A stretch of DNA of 9,717 nt from contig CALCPC010000013.1 of assembly GCA_937900975.1 (NCBI GenBank), forward strand, positions 1 through 9,717, in the 5' to 3' direction. Origin of the DNA: an uncultured Paracoccaceae bacterium (GTDB taxonomy: Bacteria > Pseudomonadota > Alphaproteobacteria > Rhodobacterales > Rhodobacteraceae). Below, one piece after another: positions 1-6,022 of the stretch (position 1 is the first letter of the stretch; each line of letters starts with the position of its first letter). The translations under genes and the position numbers were made by a program. The notes under the pieces were generated by a model, which searched no databases, was not told the origin of the DNA, and was given only the letters and a program-made list of their open reading frames with translations.

Positions 1-896
1 GGTCCTTCAACCGTTTGCCGGCAACCATCGCCATCGTGACCAACATCGACCCCGAGCATCTGGACCATTGGGGCAGCTTCGACGCGCTGCGCGAGGCGTT
101 CCACACCTTTGTCTCGAACATTCCCTTCTATGGCATCGCGGTTTGCTGCCTCGACCATCCGGAAGTTCAGACCCTGGTGGGCCGGATCCACGACCGCAAA
201 GTCGTGACCTACGGGTTCAACCCTCAGGCCGATCTGCGGGCCGTTGACCTTCGGTATGAGGGCGGAGTGGCCGTCTTCGACGTGATTTTGCGCGATGAGG
301 GCGATGTGATCGAGGGTGTGCGCCTGCCGATGCCGGGCGCCCACAACGTCTCGAACGCGCTGTCGGCAATCGCCGTCGCGCGCCATCTTGGCATCGGGCA
401 TGCGGCGATCCGCGCCGCGCTTGCCGGGTTCGGCGGGGTGAAGCGGCGTTTTACCCATGTCGGCACCGTCGACGGCATCACGATCATCGACGATTACGGC
501 CATCACCCGGTCGAGATCGCCGCCGTCCTAAAAGCCGCACGGCAGGCGAGTGAGGGGCGCATCATCGCCGTGCACCAACCGCACCGCTTCTCGCGGCTGC
601 ATGATCTTTTCGATGAGTTCTGCACGTGTTTCAACGATGCCGACGTGGTGGCCATCGCGGATGTTTATACCGCCGGCGAGGCGCCGATTGACGGCGCCGA
701 CCGCGACAGTTTGGTCGCGGGGCTGACACAAGCCGGTCATCGCCGGGCGCTGGCCCTGGCCAACGCCGCCGATTTGCCGGCGCTGGTGCGGGCGGAGGCA
801 GGGCCCGGCGATATGGTCGTCTGCCTCGGCGCGGGCACGATCACCGCTTGGGCCAACGCGCTGCCCGAGACGCTGAACGCGGCGCTGGCGGGGTAG
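1..896 (+). CDS. murC: UDP-N-acetylmuramate--L-alanine ligase MurC (5' truncated)
   Basis: This ligase adds L-alanine to UDP-N-acetylmuramic acid with ATP, in the cytoplasm, as the first step of building the peptidoglycan stem peptide. The reading frame enters at base 3 as [19 protein letters not shown], so the start lies outside the window. About 297 codons are present, against roughly 470 for whole family members; the N-terminal nucleotide-binding part and the ATP P-loop are missing. Visible Mur ligase motifs are [11 protein letters not shown] near the left end, [23 protein letters not shown] (canonical DDYAHHP), HQPHRFSRL and DVYTAGEAP. The last two are typical of MurC rather than MurD, MurE or MurF. 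The TTG at 15 is internal to the protein and not a real start. The TAG stop at 894-896 is followed one base later by an ATG at 898. The family's usual next genes, ending in murB, are not seen. The identification is secure; the truncation is only the window edge. Confidence 0.96.
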   Translation, partial: SFNRLPATIAIVTNIDPEHLDHWGSFDALREAFHTFVSNIPFYGIAVCCLDHPEVQTLVGRIHDRKVVTYGFNPQADLRAVDLRYEGGVAVFDVILRDEGDVIEGVRLPMPGAHNVSNALSAIAVARHLGIGHAAIRAALAGFGGVKRRFTHVGTVDGITIIDDYGHHPVEIAAVLKAARQASEGRIIAVHQPHRFSRLHDLFDEFCTCFNDADVVAIADVYTAGEAPIDGADRDSLVAGLTQAGHRRALALANAADLPALVRAEAGPGDMVVCLGAGTITAWANALPETLNAALAG

Positions 897-1121
897 GATG
901 CGGGCGGCTGTGGCTGTTTCTGGATCCTGGCAACCGCGCCGCTGCCCGACCCGCGCCACCGCCCCTTTGCGCTGTTGCCCCTGCCGGGCGTGATCGCGGC
1001 GCTTTGGCCGCTTTTGCGCGGCGCCTTTGCCCCGGTGCTTTGGCGAACGGCCGCGTCCCGCCGTTCTGTCACGGCACATGGCTGTGGGATCGGGCCAAAG
1101 CGGCGCGGGCGGCGGGCCATT
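897..1121 (+). pseudogene. Possible frameshifted small membrane-protein gene after murC
   Basis: Seen: an ATG at 898 lies one base past the murC stop, as in translationally coupled genes, but its own frame closes after about 31 codons of unremarkable Arg/Cys/Pro-rich sequence. The frame continuing from murC after its stop is open from 897 to a TAG at 1122-1124, 75 codons. It carries a hydrophobic stretch with CFWILATAPLPDPRHRPF and LLPLPGVIAALWPLL, but has no plausible start of its own. A frameshift near 918-925 would join the coupled ATG to this stretch. Known: many Rhodobacterales carry a short DUF2484 membrane protein between murC and murB. Inferred: this may be a decayed or misread relative of that protein; the similarity is by general character only. 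The closing TAG is the first three bases of the palindromic repeat, so the element may have cut the gene short. It could equally be non-coding. Low confidence. Confidence 0.25.
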
Positions 1122-1236
1122 TAGAGCAATTTCCGTTCACATTGGATCAGAAATCGCTGTCTCAAGATCAGCAGGATGCTGATCTTGAACGCGTTTTCTG
1201 ATCATGACTGACCTGCTTTGAACGGAAAATGCTCTA
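1122..1236. repeat. 115-bp long-hairpin (MITE/REP-like) intergenic element
   Basis: The ends are inverted repeats: tagagcaatttccgttca at 1122-1139 and tgaacggaaaatgctcta at 1219-1236, matching at 17 of 18 positions. Nested inside are gatcagaaatcgc (1145-1157) against gcgttttctgatc (1191-1203), 12 of 13, and a perfect 12-bp core, tcaagatcagca (1162-1173) against tgctgatcttga (1177-1188), with a 3-base loop. All arms share roughly the same centre, so the whole segment can fold into one long hairpin as RNA or a cruciform as DNA. It is AT-richer than the flanking genes. It has no coding capacity and no clear flanking target duplication. From memory, AGAGCATTTTCCGTTC-type ends recur between genes in many alphaproteobacteria, which fits a dispersed family. 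It may also act as a bidirectional terminator between murC and the convergent DUF2237 gene. Confidence 0.85.
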
Positions 1237-1352
1237 GGTGTTTTACAAAACGCTTTGGGATCGGTAAAGGCCGGCGGGGTTCCTGGCGGGCTACACTCAG
1301 CCGGCGGCCAGCCCAACGCCGGGGGCGAGCATGACCTTGCCCGCGCCCCCGC
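1237..1352. other. Intergenic tail between the repeat and the DUF2237 gene
   Basis: No reading frame here looks like a gene. At 1240-1251 there is a short near-palindrome, gttttacaaaac (arms GTTTT/AAAAC around AC), directly after the end of the 115-bp element; it might belong to it. The rest is GC-rich and contains several GCCGGC-type short inverted repeats. Together with 897-1236 this makes a 456-base stretch without a confident gene. Confidence 0.6.
1321..1350 (-). terminator. Possible terminator hairpin after the DUF2237 gene
   Basis: GGGGGCG (1321-1327) can pair with CGCCCCC (1344-1350), a 7-bp all-GC stem with a 16-base loop, two bases beyond the minus-strand stop of the DUF2237 gene. 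No T-run follows it on the minus strand, so it is not a textbook intrinsic terminator. The long hairpin at 1122-1236 is an alternative end for transcripts from both sides. Confidence 0.3.
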
Positions 1353-1736
1353 TCAGTCGAGGTAAGCATGGGCGCGCAGGCGGTCCAGCGACACACGCTT
1401 AAGGCTCGCCGCATGGGTGGACTGCAGCACAACCGGCGGGGCGCAGCCCGCGTCGTCCGCTTCCGCCCAGCGATCGACGCACAGCCACCACCGGTCACCG
1501 GGTTTTAGGCCGGGAAAGCCGAACTCTGGCCGCGCTGTGATCAGATCGTTGCCCGCCGCGCGCGAAAACGTAAGAAACGACGCCGTCATCACCGCGCAGA
1601 CCGTGTGTCGGCCGCGATCCGCGGGACCGGTGTTGCAGCATCCGTCGCGCCAAAAGCCCGTCAGCGGGTCGGTCGAGCAGCGCTCTAACGGCGCGCCGAG
1701 AACCGAGATCCCGGCCACTTTTTCACGAGACATCAT
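1353..1736 (-). CDS. DUF2237 family protein
   Basis: A conserved cytoplasmic protein of unknown function, 127 residues, which is normal length for the family (DUF2237, COG3651). The family block is intact: VLGAPLERCSTDPLTGFWRD at residues 12-31, GCCNTGP at 32-38, HTVCAVMT at 44-51, then ARPEFGFPGLKPGDRWWLC and CAPPVVLQSTH. Conserved Cys (20, 33, 34, 47) and the HTVC histidine suggest a metal- or redox-linked role, but that is only inference. There is no signal peptide or membrane segment. Two adjacent ATGs, at 1736 and 1733, follow a strong AAGGAGG site (complement of about 1742-1748); the first is used here and the second is equally spaced. An in-frame upstream ATG at 1772 adds 12 residues ahead of the ribosome site and is unlikely. 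The gene lies 68 bp after the AttH-like gene on the same strand and may be read with it. Confidence 0.88.
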   Translation of the reverse strand: MMSREKVAGISVLGAPLERCSTDPLTGFWRDGCCNTGPADRGRHTVCAVMTASFLTFSRAAGNDLITARPEFGFPGLKPGDRWWLCVDRWAEADDAGCAPPVVLQSTHAASLKRVSLDRLRAHAYLD

Positions 1737-1740
1737 CCCC

Positions 1741-1748
1741 TCCTCCTT
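1741..1748 (-). promoter_or_regulatory. Strong ribosome binding site of the DUF2237 gene
   Basis: The minus strand reads AAGGAGGA here, a near-perfect anti-Shine-Dalgarno match, 4 bases before the ATG at 1736 and 7 before the ATG at 1733. It rules out the longer reading from 1772, whose start would lie upstream of the site. It is the strongest ribosome site I see in the window, so DUF2237 translation need not depend on coupling to the gene before it. Confidence 0.8.
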
Positions 1749-1804
1749 GCGGCTATGCGCAGCTTTCGGCACTGGCAGCGGGCCTTGCGCGTTTTACGCC
1801 GCGT

Positions 1805-2854
1805 TCAATACCCCGTCATTTCCAGATACCCCACGCCGCTATGACTGCCTTCGACCCGGATCGGACCCTCCCAATAGGGAAAGACCATCGGCATGTAGGC
1901 GTCGGGATTAAGGGCCGCGACCTCCACATCGAGGCCCTTTTCGGGCCTGGCGAGGGGCCAGCGCACCGGGATCTCGCGGCCAGGGGTCTTGTGGGTGGCA
2001 TGCGGGGTCTGCGTGACGCCGCCCGGCGCCGGCGTCACGGGCCCCTGGCCGGGGGCTGTCCAACTGCCGGTGCTAAAGGTGTCGGTCCCGCGCAGGCGAA
2101 ACATCATCACCCGGCTACCATCGTCGAGGGTCAACGCGAACCAGTCCCACCCGCTTTGATCGCCGCTCAAGGGTTGGCTCGACCATTCGCGGTCAAGCCA
2201 GCCGGTGCCGGTCACGGCCTCTGCCTCTCCGTCGCGTGTCACGGTTCCGGTCAGGGTGTAATGCGGCTGGCTGTAGTAATAGCTGGCCTGTCCGTTGTCC
2301 GATTTGACGCTGTAGCCCCGGTCGCCCTGCAGAACCAGCGGCCCCTCCGCCACCAGCGTGACGTCATAGGAAAAATCGTCGCCCGAGGCGGTCACCCGGA
2401 TTTGGTCCAGCGTTTCGTCGGCGCTGACCAAGGCCCAATCGTCGATCCCAGCGGTGAGCGGGCTGCGTGTAACGCCCGCCTGGCCGATCCCGCCGCGGGC
2501 AAAAATCTCGGCGCTGCGGTGGGTGTCGGCGGTGGTCAGCGCCGCGTGGCCCATCCAGATCTGGCGGCTCTCCCAGCCCTCGTCAGGGCCGCTGGCCGCG
2601 CGCGCTTGGCGAAACAGCGTCCATTGAAGCCCCATGTCGCGCCCGGCAGCGTCGCGCAGATTGGCGGTCAGATACCACCACTCTATGCGGTAATCGGGGT
2701 GGGCGCCGTGATCTTTTGGAAACCGCAGCGGCGTGTCGGGGCGCACGGTTGCGTAGCCTTCGACCGATTGGCCAAGGCCGGCGTAACCCTGAGCGGCCGC
2801 GGGCCCGGACAGACACAGGACGGCAAGAACGGCGAAAGCCAGGTTATTTCTCAT
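1805..2854 (-). CDS. Exported CrtC/AttH-like lipocalin-type protein
   Basis: A 349-residue exported protein of the CrtC/AttH group (COG5621, 'predicted secreted hydrolase', related to carotenoid 1,2-hydratase). Residues 1-21 form a signal peptide, with a hydrophobic core and an AAA cleavage site before QG; no lipobox cysteine is present. Family motifs are YRIEWWY at 55-61, LQWTLFRQ around 77, SYYYSQPHYTLTG around 191-203, WLDREWSSQPL at 219-229 and WDWFALTLDDGSRVMMFRLR around 236-255. The two-lobed beta-rich fold of this family binds hydrophobic ligands; catalysis outside carotenoid hydratases is unproven. The ATG at 2854 overlaps the end of the permease gene by 11 bp, so translation is probably coupled. 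Such proteins are commonly encoded next to FtsX-type ABC transporters, as in Agrobacterium attEFGH, so this is likely the periplasmic partner of the transporter. No carotenoid genes are nearby, which argues against a CrtC role. Confidence 0.9.
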   Translation of the reverse strand: MRNNLAFAVLAVLCLSGPAAAQGYAGLGQSVEGYATVRPDTPLRFPKDHGAHPDYRIEWWYLTANLRDAAGRDMGLQWTLFRQARAASGPDEGWESRQIWMGHAALTTADTHRSAEIFARGGIGQAGVTRSPLTAGIDDWALVSADETLDQIRVTASGDDFSYDVTLVAEGPLVLQGDRGYSVKSDNGQASYYYSQPHYTLTGTVTRDGEAEAVTGTGWLDREWSSQPLSGDQSGWDWFALTLDDGSRVMMFRLRGTDTFSTGSWTAPGQGPVTPAPGGVTQTPHATHKTPGREIPVRWPLARPEKGLDVEVAALNPDAYMPMVFPYWEGPIRVEGSHSGVGYLEMTGY

Positions 2855-5273
2855 CCGAGAACAGCCTTAAAAGTGTGATCGGGGGCAGCCGCATCAAACG
2901 CCAGACCGGCAGGGCGGCGGCAAGCGTGGCGGTGACCAGGGCAAGCAGCGCAAGCCTCAGCCATTGGTCGGGAAAGGTGAAAAGCGGCAAGCGCCAGCCG
3001 AACGCCTCGACATTGATCACCGCGGTCAGGATCCAAGCGACGCCTTGGCCCAGGGGAATCGCCGCAAGGGCCGTCAGCGCGGCCAGCATCACTGTGCGCT
3101 GCAACTCCCACCGCGCCAGGGTCGCGCGCGGCAGCCCCATCGCCCAAGCCGGCGCAAGCTGCGGCAGCCGTGTCGCCGAAAGCGTGAGGAGGCTGGTGAA
3201 AAGCGCAAGACCGGCAACCGCAAGCGTCAGCGCGTTCAGCGCCACGGTGACGGCAAAAGTTGTCTCGAAGATCCGCCGCGACAACGCCTTCAGCGCCGAT
3301 TGGTCGATGACTTGCCTGTCGCCCAGCGCCAGCGCCTCGGTCAATTCTGCGGCCAAGGTCTCGGCCATCGCTGGATCGGCGCGCACGCCATAGCGCAGAC
3401 GCTCCACCTCTGGCCAGCGCTCCAAAAGGGCCGGCAGGGCGACGATCGCCTGGCCAACGGTGTTGCCGTAGTCCGAATAGATCCCCGCGATTGTGACCGG
3501 CCAATCCGCCTCTGGCGCCGGCAGGGTCAGCGTGTCGCCCGGGGCGAGGTCAAAGCGTCGGGCCAACTGCTCACTGATCAACGCGGCCTGGCCGCCGGAG
3601 ACCTTGCCCCAGGGGTCGGGCAGGGCGTCGAGGATCGGCCAATTGTCGCGATAAGTGGCGTGATCGCGGATCCCAAACAGGCCGACCGGCCAGCCCCGAT
3701 AGCGAAAATCCGCGTTCCAGATCGGCAACAGCACGTCGACCTCCGGCCGCGCTTCAAGCCAGGCGCGGATCGCCTCTGCCTCGGCCCGGTCGCGCCCGCC
3801 GACGTAAAGCTCGGCCGCGAGGCGTTGATCGAGCCAGCCGAAAAAGGTCTTGCGAAACCCCTCAACCATCGTGCCGACGCCGATATTAACCGACAAGGCC
3901 AGCAAAAGCGCCATCAAGGCCAGCGACCGCCCGCCAAGCTGCGCGCGGGTGTCGGCCCAAAACCAGGCACGCAACGGATCGCGAGCCGTGGCAGCCAGGT
4001 GGCGAAGAAGGGCCGCCAAACCGCTTGGCAACAAAAGCGCTGCACCGATCAAAAGCCCGCCCATCAGGATAAACCCGCCAATCAGACCCGGATTGGTGCG
4101 ATAGCCGATCAGCGCCACCAAGCCCAAGGCCAGTGCCAGCAGGCGTTGGACGCGCAGCCGCCGCATCTCGGCCCCGCGCCAGGCCTCCACCCCGACCGGT
4201 TCCAGGATCGTCATCCCCCGGGCCTTCCACAGGCTTGCTGCGGCCGCAAGGCCGGCGCCAGCGATGCTGATCCCGATGCCCGCCCCCCACCACAGCGGCG
4301 AAAGGCTGAGCGTCCCCGCCACCGGCGCGCCGTAAAGCCCGCCAAGGCTGGCCGCCACATCGGGGAGAAGTGCAGCCGCCATCAGGTAGCCGAAGATAAT
4401 CCCAAGAAGCCCCGCCAGCGTCGACAGGGCCAAAAGCTCGACCACCAGCGCCGTGATCACAGCGCGGTTCGAGGCGCCAAGCGCGCGGAGCGTGCGCAAA
4501 AGCGGCCGGCGTTGCTCAAACGCTAACCCGACAGTCGCGTGGACGATAAAAAGCCCGACGACAAAGGACAAAAGGCCGAAGGCGGTCAAGTTGAGGTGAA
4601 AGCTCTCCGTCAGACTGCCAAGGTCCGATTGGCCGGTCGGCGGCGTCAGGACAAGGCGCGGTGCGATGGTCTCCACCGCGTCAAGCCCGGGTTTCTGACG
4701 CGGCCCGACGATCAGGCGGGTGATCTCTTCAGGGCGGTCCAGCCGCGCGGAGACAAAGGCGATGTCACCGATCAGTGTGCCCGCGGGCAGATCTTCCACG
4801 ACCTGGATCTCTGGCAGATCCGCGCCGGCAAGCGCCGCTGCGGTTTCGGGCGCCGCGAAAAGCCTCCAGGGGGGCGCGAGAAAGCCGGTCAGCGCCGCCG
4901 CGCCGTCGACAAGACCCGCGCCAAGCGCGCCGGGGGGCAGCGAAAGCGGCTCCACCCCGACCAGCGTCACGGGCCGCCCGTCCACGGTGCTCCCGCCCTC
5001 CAGCACCGGGGACACCCGCCAACCGGCGCGGCGCAGCGCGATATAGTCCGAAAGCAGGATCGCCTGTCCGCCGCGGGCCGTGATCTCGTCAAACCGGTCG
5101 GCGCCAAGCAAGCTTTCGGCCCGGGCATAGCTTGCCCGCGCCGCGGCATTCAGCGCTTGGACGCCAGAGAAAAGCGCGGTTGCGACCGCAAGGCCCAGCA
5201 GAAGGCTGACGGTTTGGAAGGGCCGCCTGCGCCAGTGGGACAAAAGCGCGGTCAAAAGCAGCGACAGCGTCAT
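2844..5273 (-). CDS. FtsX-type ABC transporter permease (YbbP/AttFG-like)
   Basis: An 809-residue inner-membrane permease with two FtsX domains (COG3127/COG0577 type), close in length to E. coli YbbP. Likely membrane segments: residues 20-42, 231-253, 273-303, 326-349, 378-390, 397-416, 449-469, 673-700, 727-755 and 774-793. Two large extracytoplasmic regions, about 43-230 and 470-672, resemble MacB/LolC-type periplasmic domains. The coupling-helix region LRTLRALGASNRAVITALV (about 259-277) is the FtsX hallmark, echoed near 707-725. These are mechanotransmission-type transporters that move or extract lipids, lipoproteins or other envelope molecules rather than classical solutes. The start ATG at 5271-5273 lies 5 bp after the ATPase stop and the 3' end overlaps the AttH-like gene. 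In att-type clusters the permease is often two genes, AttF and AttG; here both halves are one polypeptide. The class is certain; the substrate is unknown. Confidence 0.93.
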   Translation of the reverse strand: MTLSLLLTALLSHWRRRPFQTVSLLLGLAVATALFSGVQALNAAARASYARAESLLGADRFDEITARGGQAILLSDYIALRRAGWRVSPVLEGGSTVDGRPVTLVGVEPLSLPPGALGAGLVDGAAALTGFLAPPWRLFAAPETAAALAGADLPEIQVVEDLPAGTLIGDIAFVSARLDRPEEITRLIVGPRQKPGLDAVETIAPRLVLTPPTGQSDLGSLTESFHLNLTAFGLLSFVVGLFIVHATVGLAFEQRRPLLRTLRALGASNRAVITALVVELLALSTLAGLLGIIFGYLMAAALLPDVAASLGGLYGAPVAGTLSLSPLWWGAGIGISIAGAGLAAAASLWKARGMTILEPVGVEAWRGAEMRRLRVQRLLALALGLVALIGYRTNPGLIGGFILMGGLLIGAALLLPSGLAALLRHLAATARDPLRAWFWADTRAQLGGRSLALMALLLALSVNIGVGTMVEGFRKTFFGWLDQRLAAELYVGGRDRAEAEAIRAWLEARPEVDVLLPIWNADFRYRGWPVGLFGIRDHATYRDNWPILDALPDPWGKVSGGQAALISEQLARRFDLAPGDTLTLPAPEADWPVTIAGIYSDYGNTVGQAIVALPALLERWPEVERLRYGVRADPAMAETLAAELTEALALGDRQVIDQSALKALSRRIFETTFAVTVALNALTLAVAGLALFTSLLTLSATRLPQLAPAWAMGLPRATLARWELQRTVMLAALTALAAIPLGQGVAWILTAVINVEAFGWRLPLFTFPDQWLRLALLALVTATLAAALPVWRLMRLPPITLLRLFSDEK

Positions 5274-5278
5274 CGGCG

Positions 5279-5935
5279 TCAGGCGGCCAGCGGCGGTTGC
5301 AGCCGGCCGGCGGCCAGATGCGCGCGGCGGGAGAACCGCGCCGCCAGCCGGGTGGAATGGGTGACGAACAAAAGCGCTGTCCCCGTCTCGCGCACCAGAT
5401 CCAGCATCAGATCGAGCGCGGCGTCGCCGCTGGCCTCATCGAGGTTTCCGGTCGGCTCATCGGCCAGGATCAGCGGCGCGCGGGCGGCCAGCGCGCGGGC
5501 AATCGCAACGCGCTGCGCCTGGCCGCCCGAGAGTTGTTCGGGGTAGCGGTCGCCAAGGCCCTGAAGGCCAAGCCGCGCTGCAAGACTGTCGCACCAAGCG
5601 CGGTCAAACCGGCCGGCAAGTTTGGCCTGAAACGCGATATTGGCGGTCACCGGCAGGCTGGGGATCAGGTTAAATTGTTGAAAGACAAGCGCCAAATCGC
5701 GGCGCCGCACCTCGGCGCGCCCCGCCTCATCCAAGGCCTCAATCCGCGTGCCACCGCCCTGGATAGCGCCCTCATCCGGCGCGTCCAGCGCCGCGGCCAG
5801 ATGCAAGAGCGTGCTTTTGCCGGAACCGGATTCGCCGGTCAGCGCAAGCGCCTCCCCCGCGGCAAGCGCCAAATCGACCCCCGCCAGCACCGGCACGGCA
5901 CCATAGCGTTTTGTGACACCTTGCAGCTCTAACAC
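5279..5935 (-). CDS. ABC transporter ATP-binding protein (LolD/YbbA-like)
   Basis: The cytoplasmic ATPase that powers the FtsX permease encoded next to it. In the 218-residue reading from the GTG at 5935, the order is A-loop Y11, Walker A GESGSGKST 34-42, Q-loop VFQQFNLIPSLPVTANI from 84, signature LSGGQ 135-139, Walker B LILADE 155-160 followed by PTGNLD, and H-loop H193 in FVTHS. FQQFNLIP and ADEPTGNLD are typical of the LolD/MacB/YbbA branch. All catalytic residues are intact. The GTG start gives the usual family beginning (VLELQGVTKRYG) and has AGAGG about 6 bases upstream. An ATG at 5989 would add 18 Pro/Ser-rich residues without a good ribosome site and is less likely. The gene is followed after 5 bp by the permease. 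It lies 87 bp after the cobalamin-binding protein gene on the same strand, with hairpins between. Confidence 0.94.
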   Translation of the reverse strand: MLELQGVTKRYGAVPVLAGVDLALAAGEALALTGESGSGKSTLLHLAAALDAPDEGAIQGGGTRIEALDEAGRAEVRRRDLALVFQQFNLIPSLPVTANIAFQAKLAGRFDRAWCDSLAARLGLQGLGDRYPEQLSGGQAQRVAIARALAARAPLILADEPTGNLDEASGDAALDLMLDLVRETGTALLFVTHSTRLAARFSRRAHLAAGRLQPPLAA

Positions 5936-5943
5936 ACCCGACC

Positions 5944-5962
5944 TCTGGCTTGACGGGCCAGA
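5944..5962 (-). promoter_or_regulatory. Hairpin overlapping the ATPase ribosome binding site
   Basis: TCTGGC (5944-5949) and GCCAGA (5957-5962) pair perfectly around a 7-base loop. In the minus-strand mRNA the 3' arm ends in AGA, which merges with GG to give the AGAGG taken as the ribosome site of the GTG start at 5935. Folding would partly hide that site. It may limit initiation of the ABC unit or make it dependent on upstream translation. This is inferred from geometry only. Confidence 0.4.
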
Positions 5963-5972
5963 ACATGGGGCA

Positions 5973-6017
5973 GGGGGGTGAGGGAGCAAGCGCGCGCGCG
6001 TCGTTTCGCCACCCCCC
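5973..6017. other. GC-rich inverted repeat between cobalamin-protein and ATPase genes
   Basis: GGGGGGTG (5973-5980) pairs perfectly with CACCCCCC (6010-6017) around a 29-base loop that holds a (CG)5 run at 5991-6000. It begins 5 bases beyond the stop codon of the cobalamin-binding protein gene. No T-run follows on the minus strand, so an intrinsic terminator is doubtful; it could attenuate read-through into the ABC unit. The alternating CG tract is also the kind of sequence that can adopt Z-DNA. Confidence 0.4.
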
Positions 6018-6022
6018 GCGCG

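Noticed and set aside
848..1201. 117-codon plus frame from inside murC across the palindromic element
   Set aside because: It starts within murC in another frame, runs through the repeat, and its translation is Ala/Arg/Pro-rich with no family character.
1805..2854. Carotenoid 1,2-hydratase (CrtC) function
   Set aside because: The fold group matches, but there are no carotenoid genes nearby and the tight linkage to an FtsX transporter favours the AttH-type role.
1841..2878. 345-codon open frame on the plus strand
   Set aside because: It is antisense to the AttH-like gene, which has a signal peptide and family motifs; the plus frame shows none.
2964..4526. 520-codon open frame on the plus strand
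   Set aside because: It is antisense to the FtsX permease, whose membrane segments and motifs are clear; the plus frame is low-complexity Arg/Gln/Pro sequence.
5936..5989. Longer ATPase start at the ATG at 5989
   Set aside because: It adds 18 Pro/Ser-rich residues not typical of the family and lacks a ribosome site, while the GTG at 5935 has both family fit and AGAGG.
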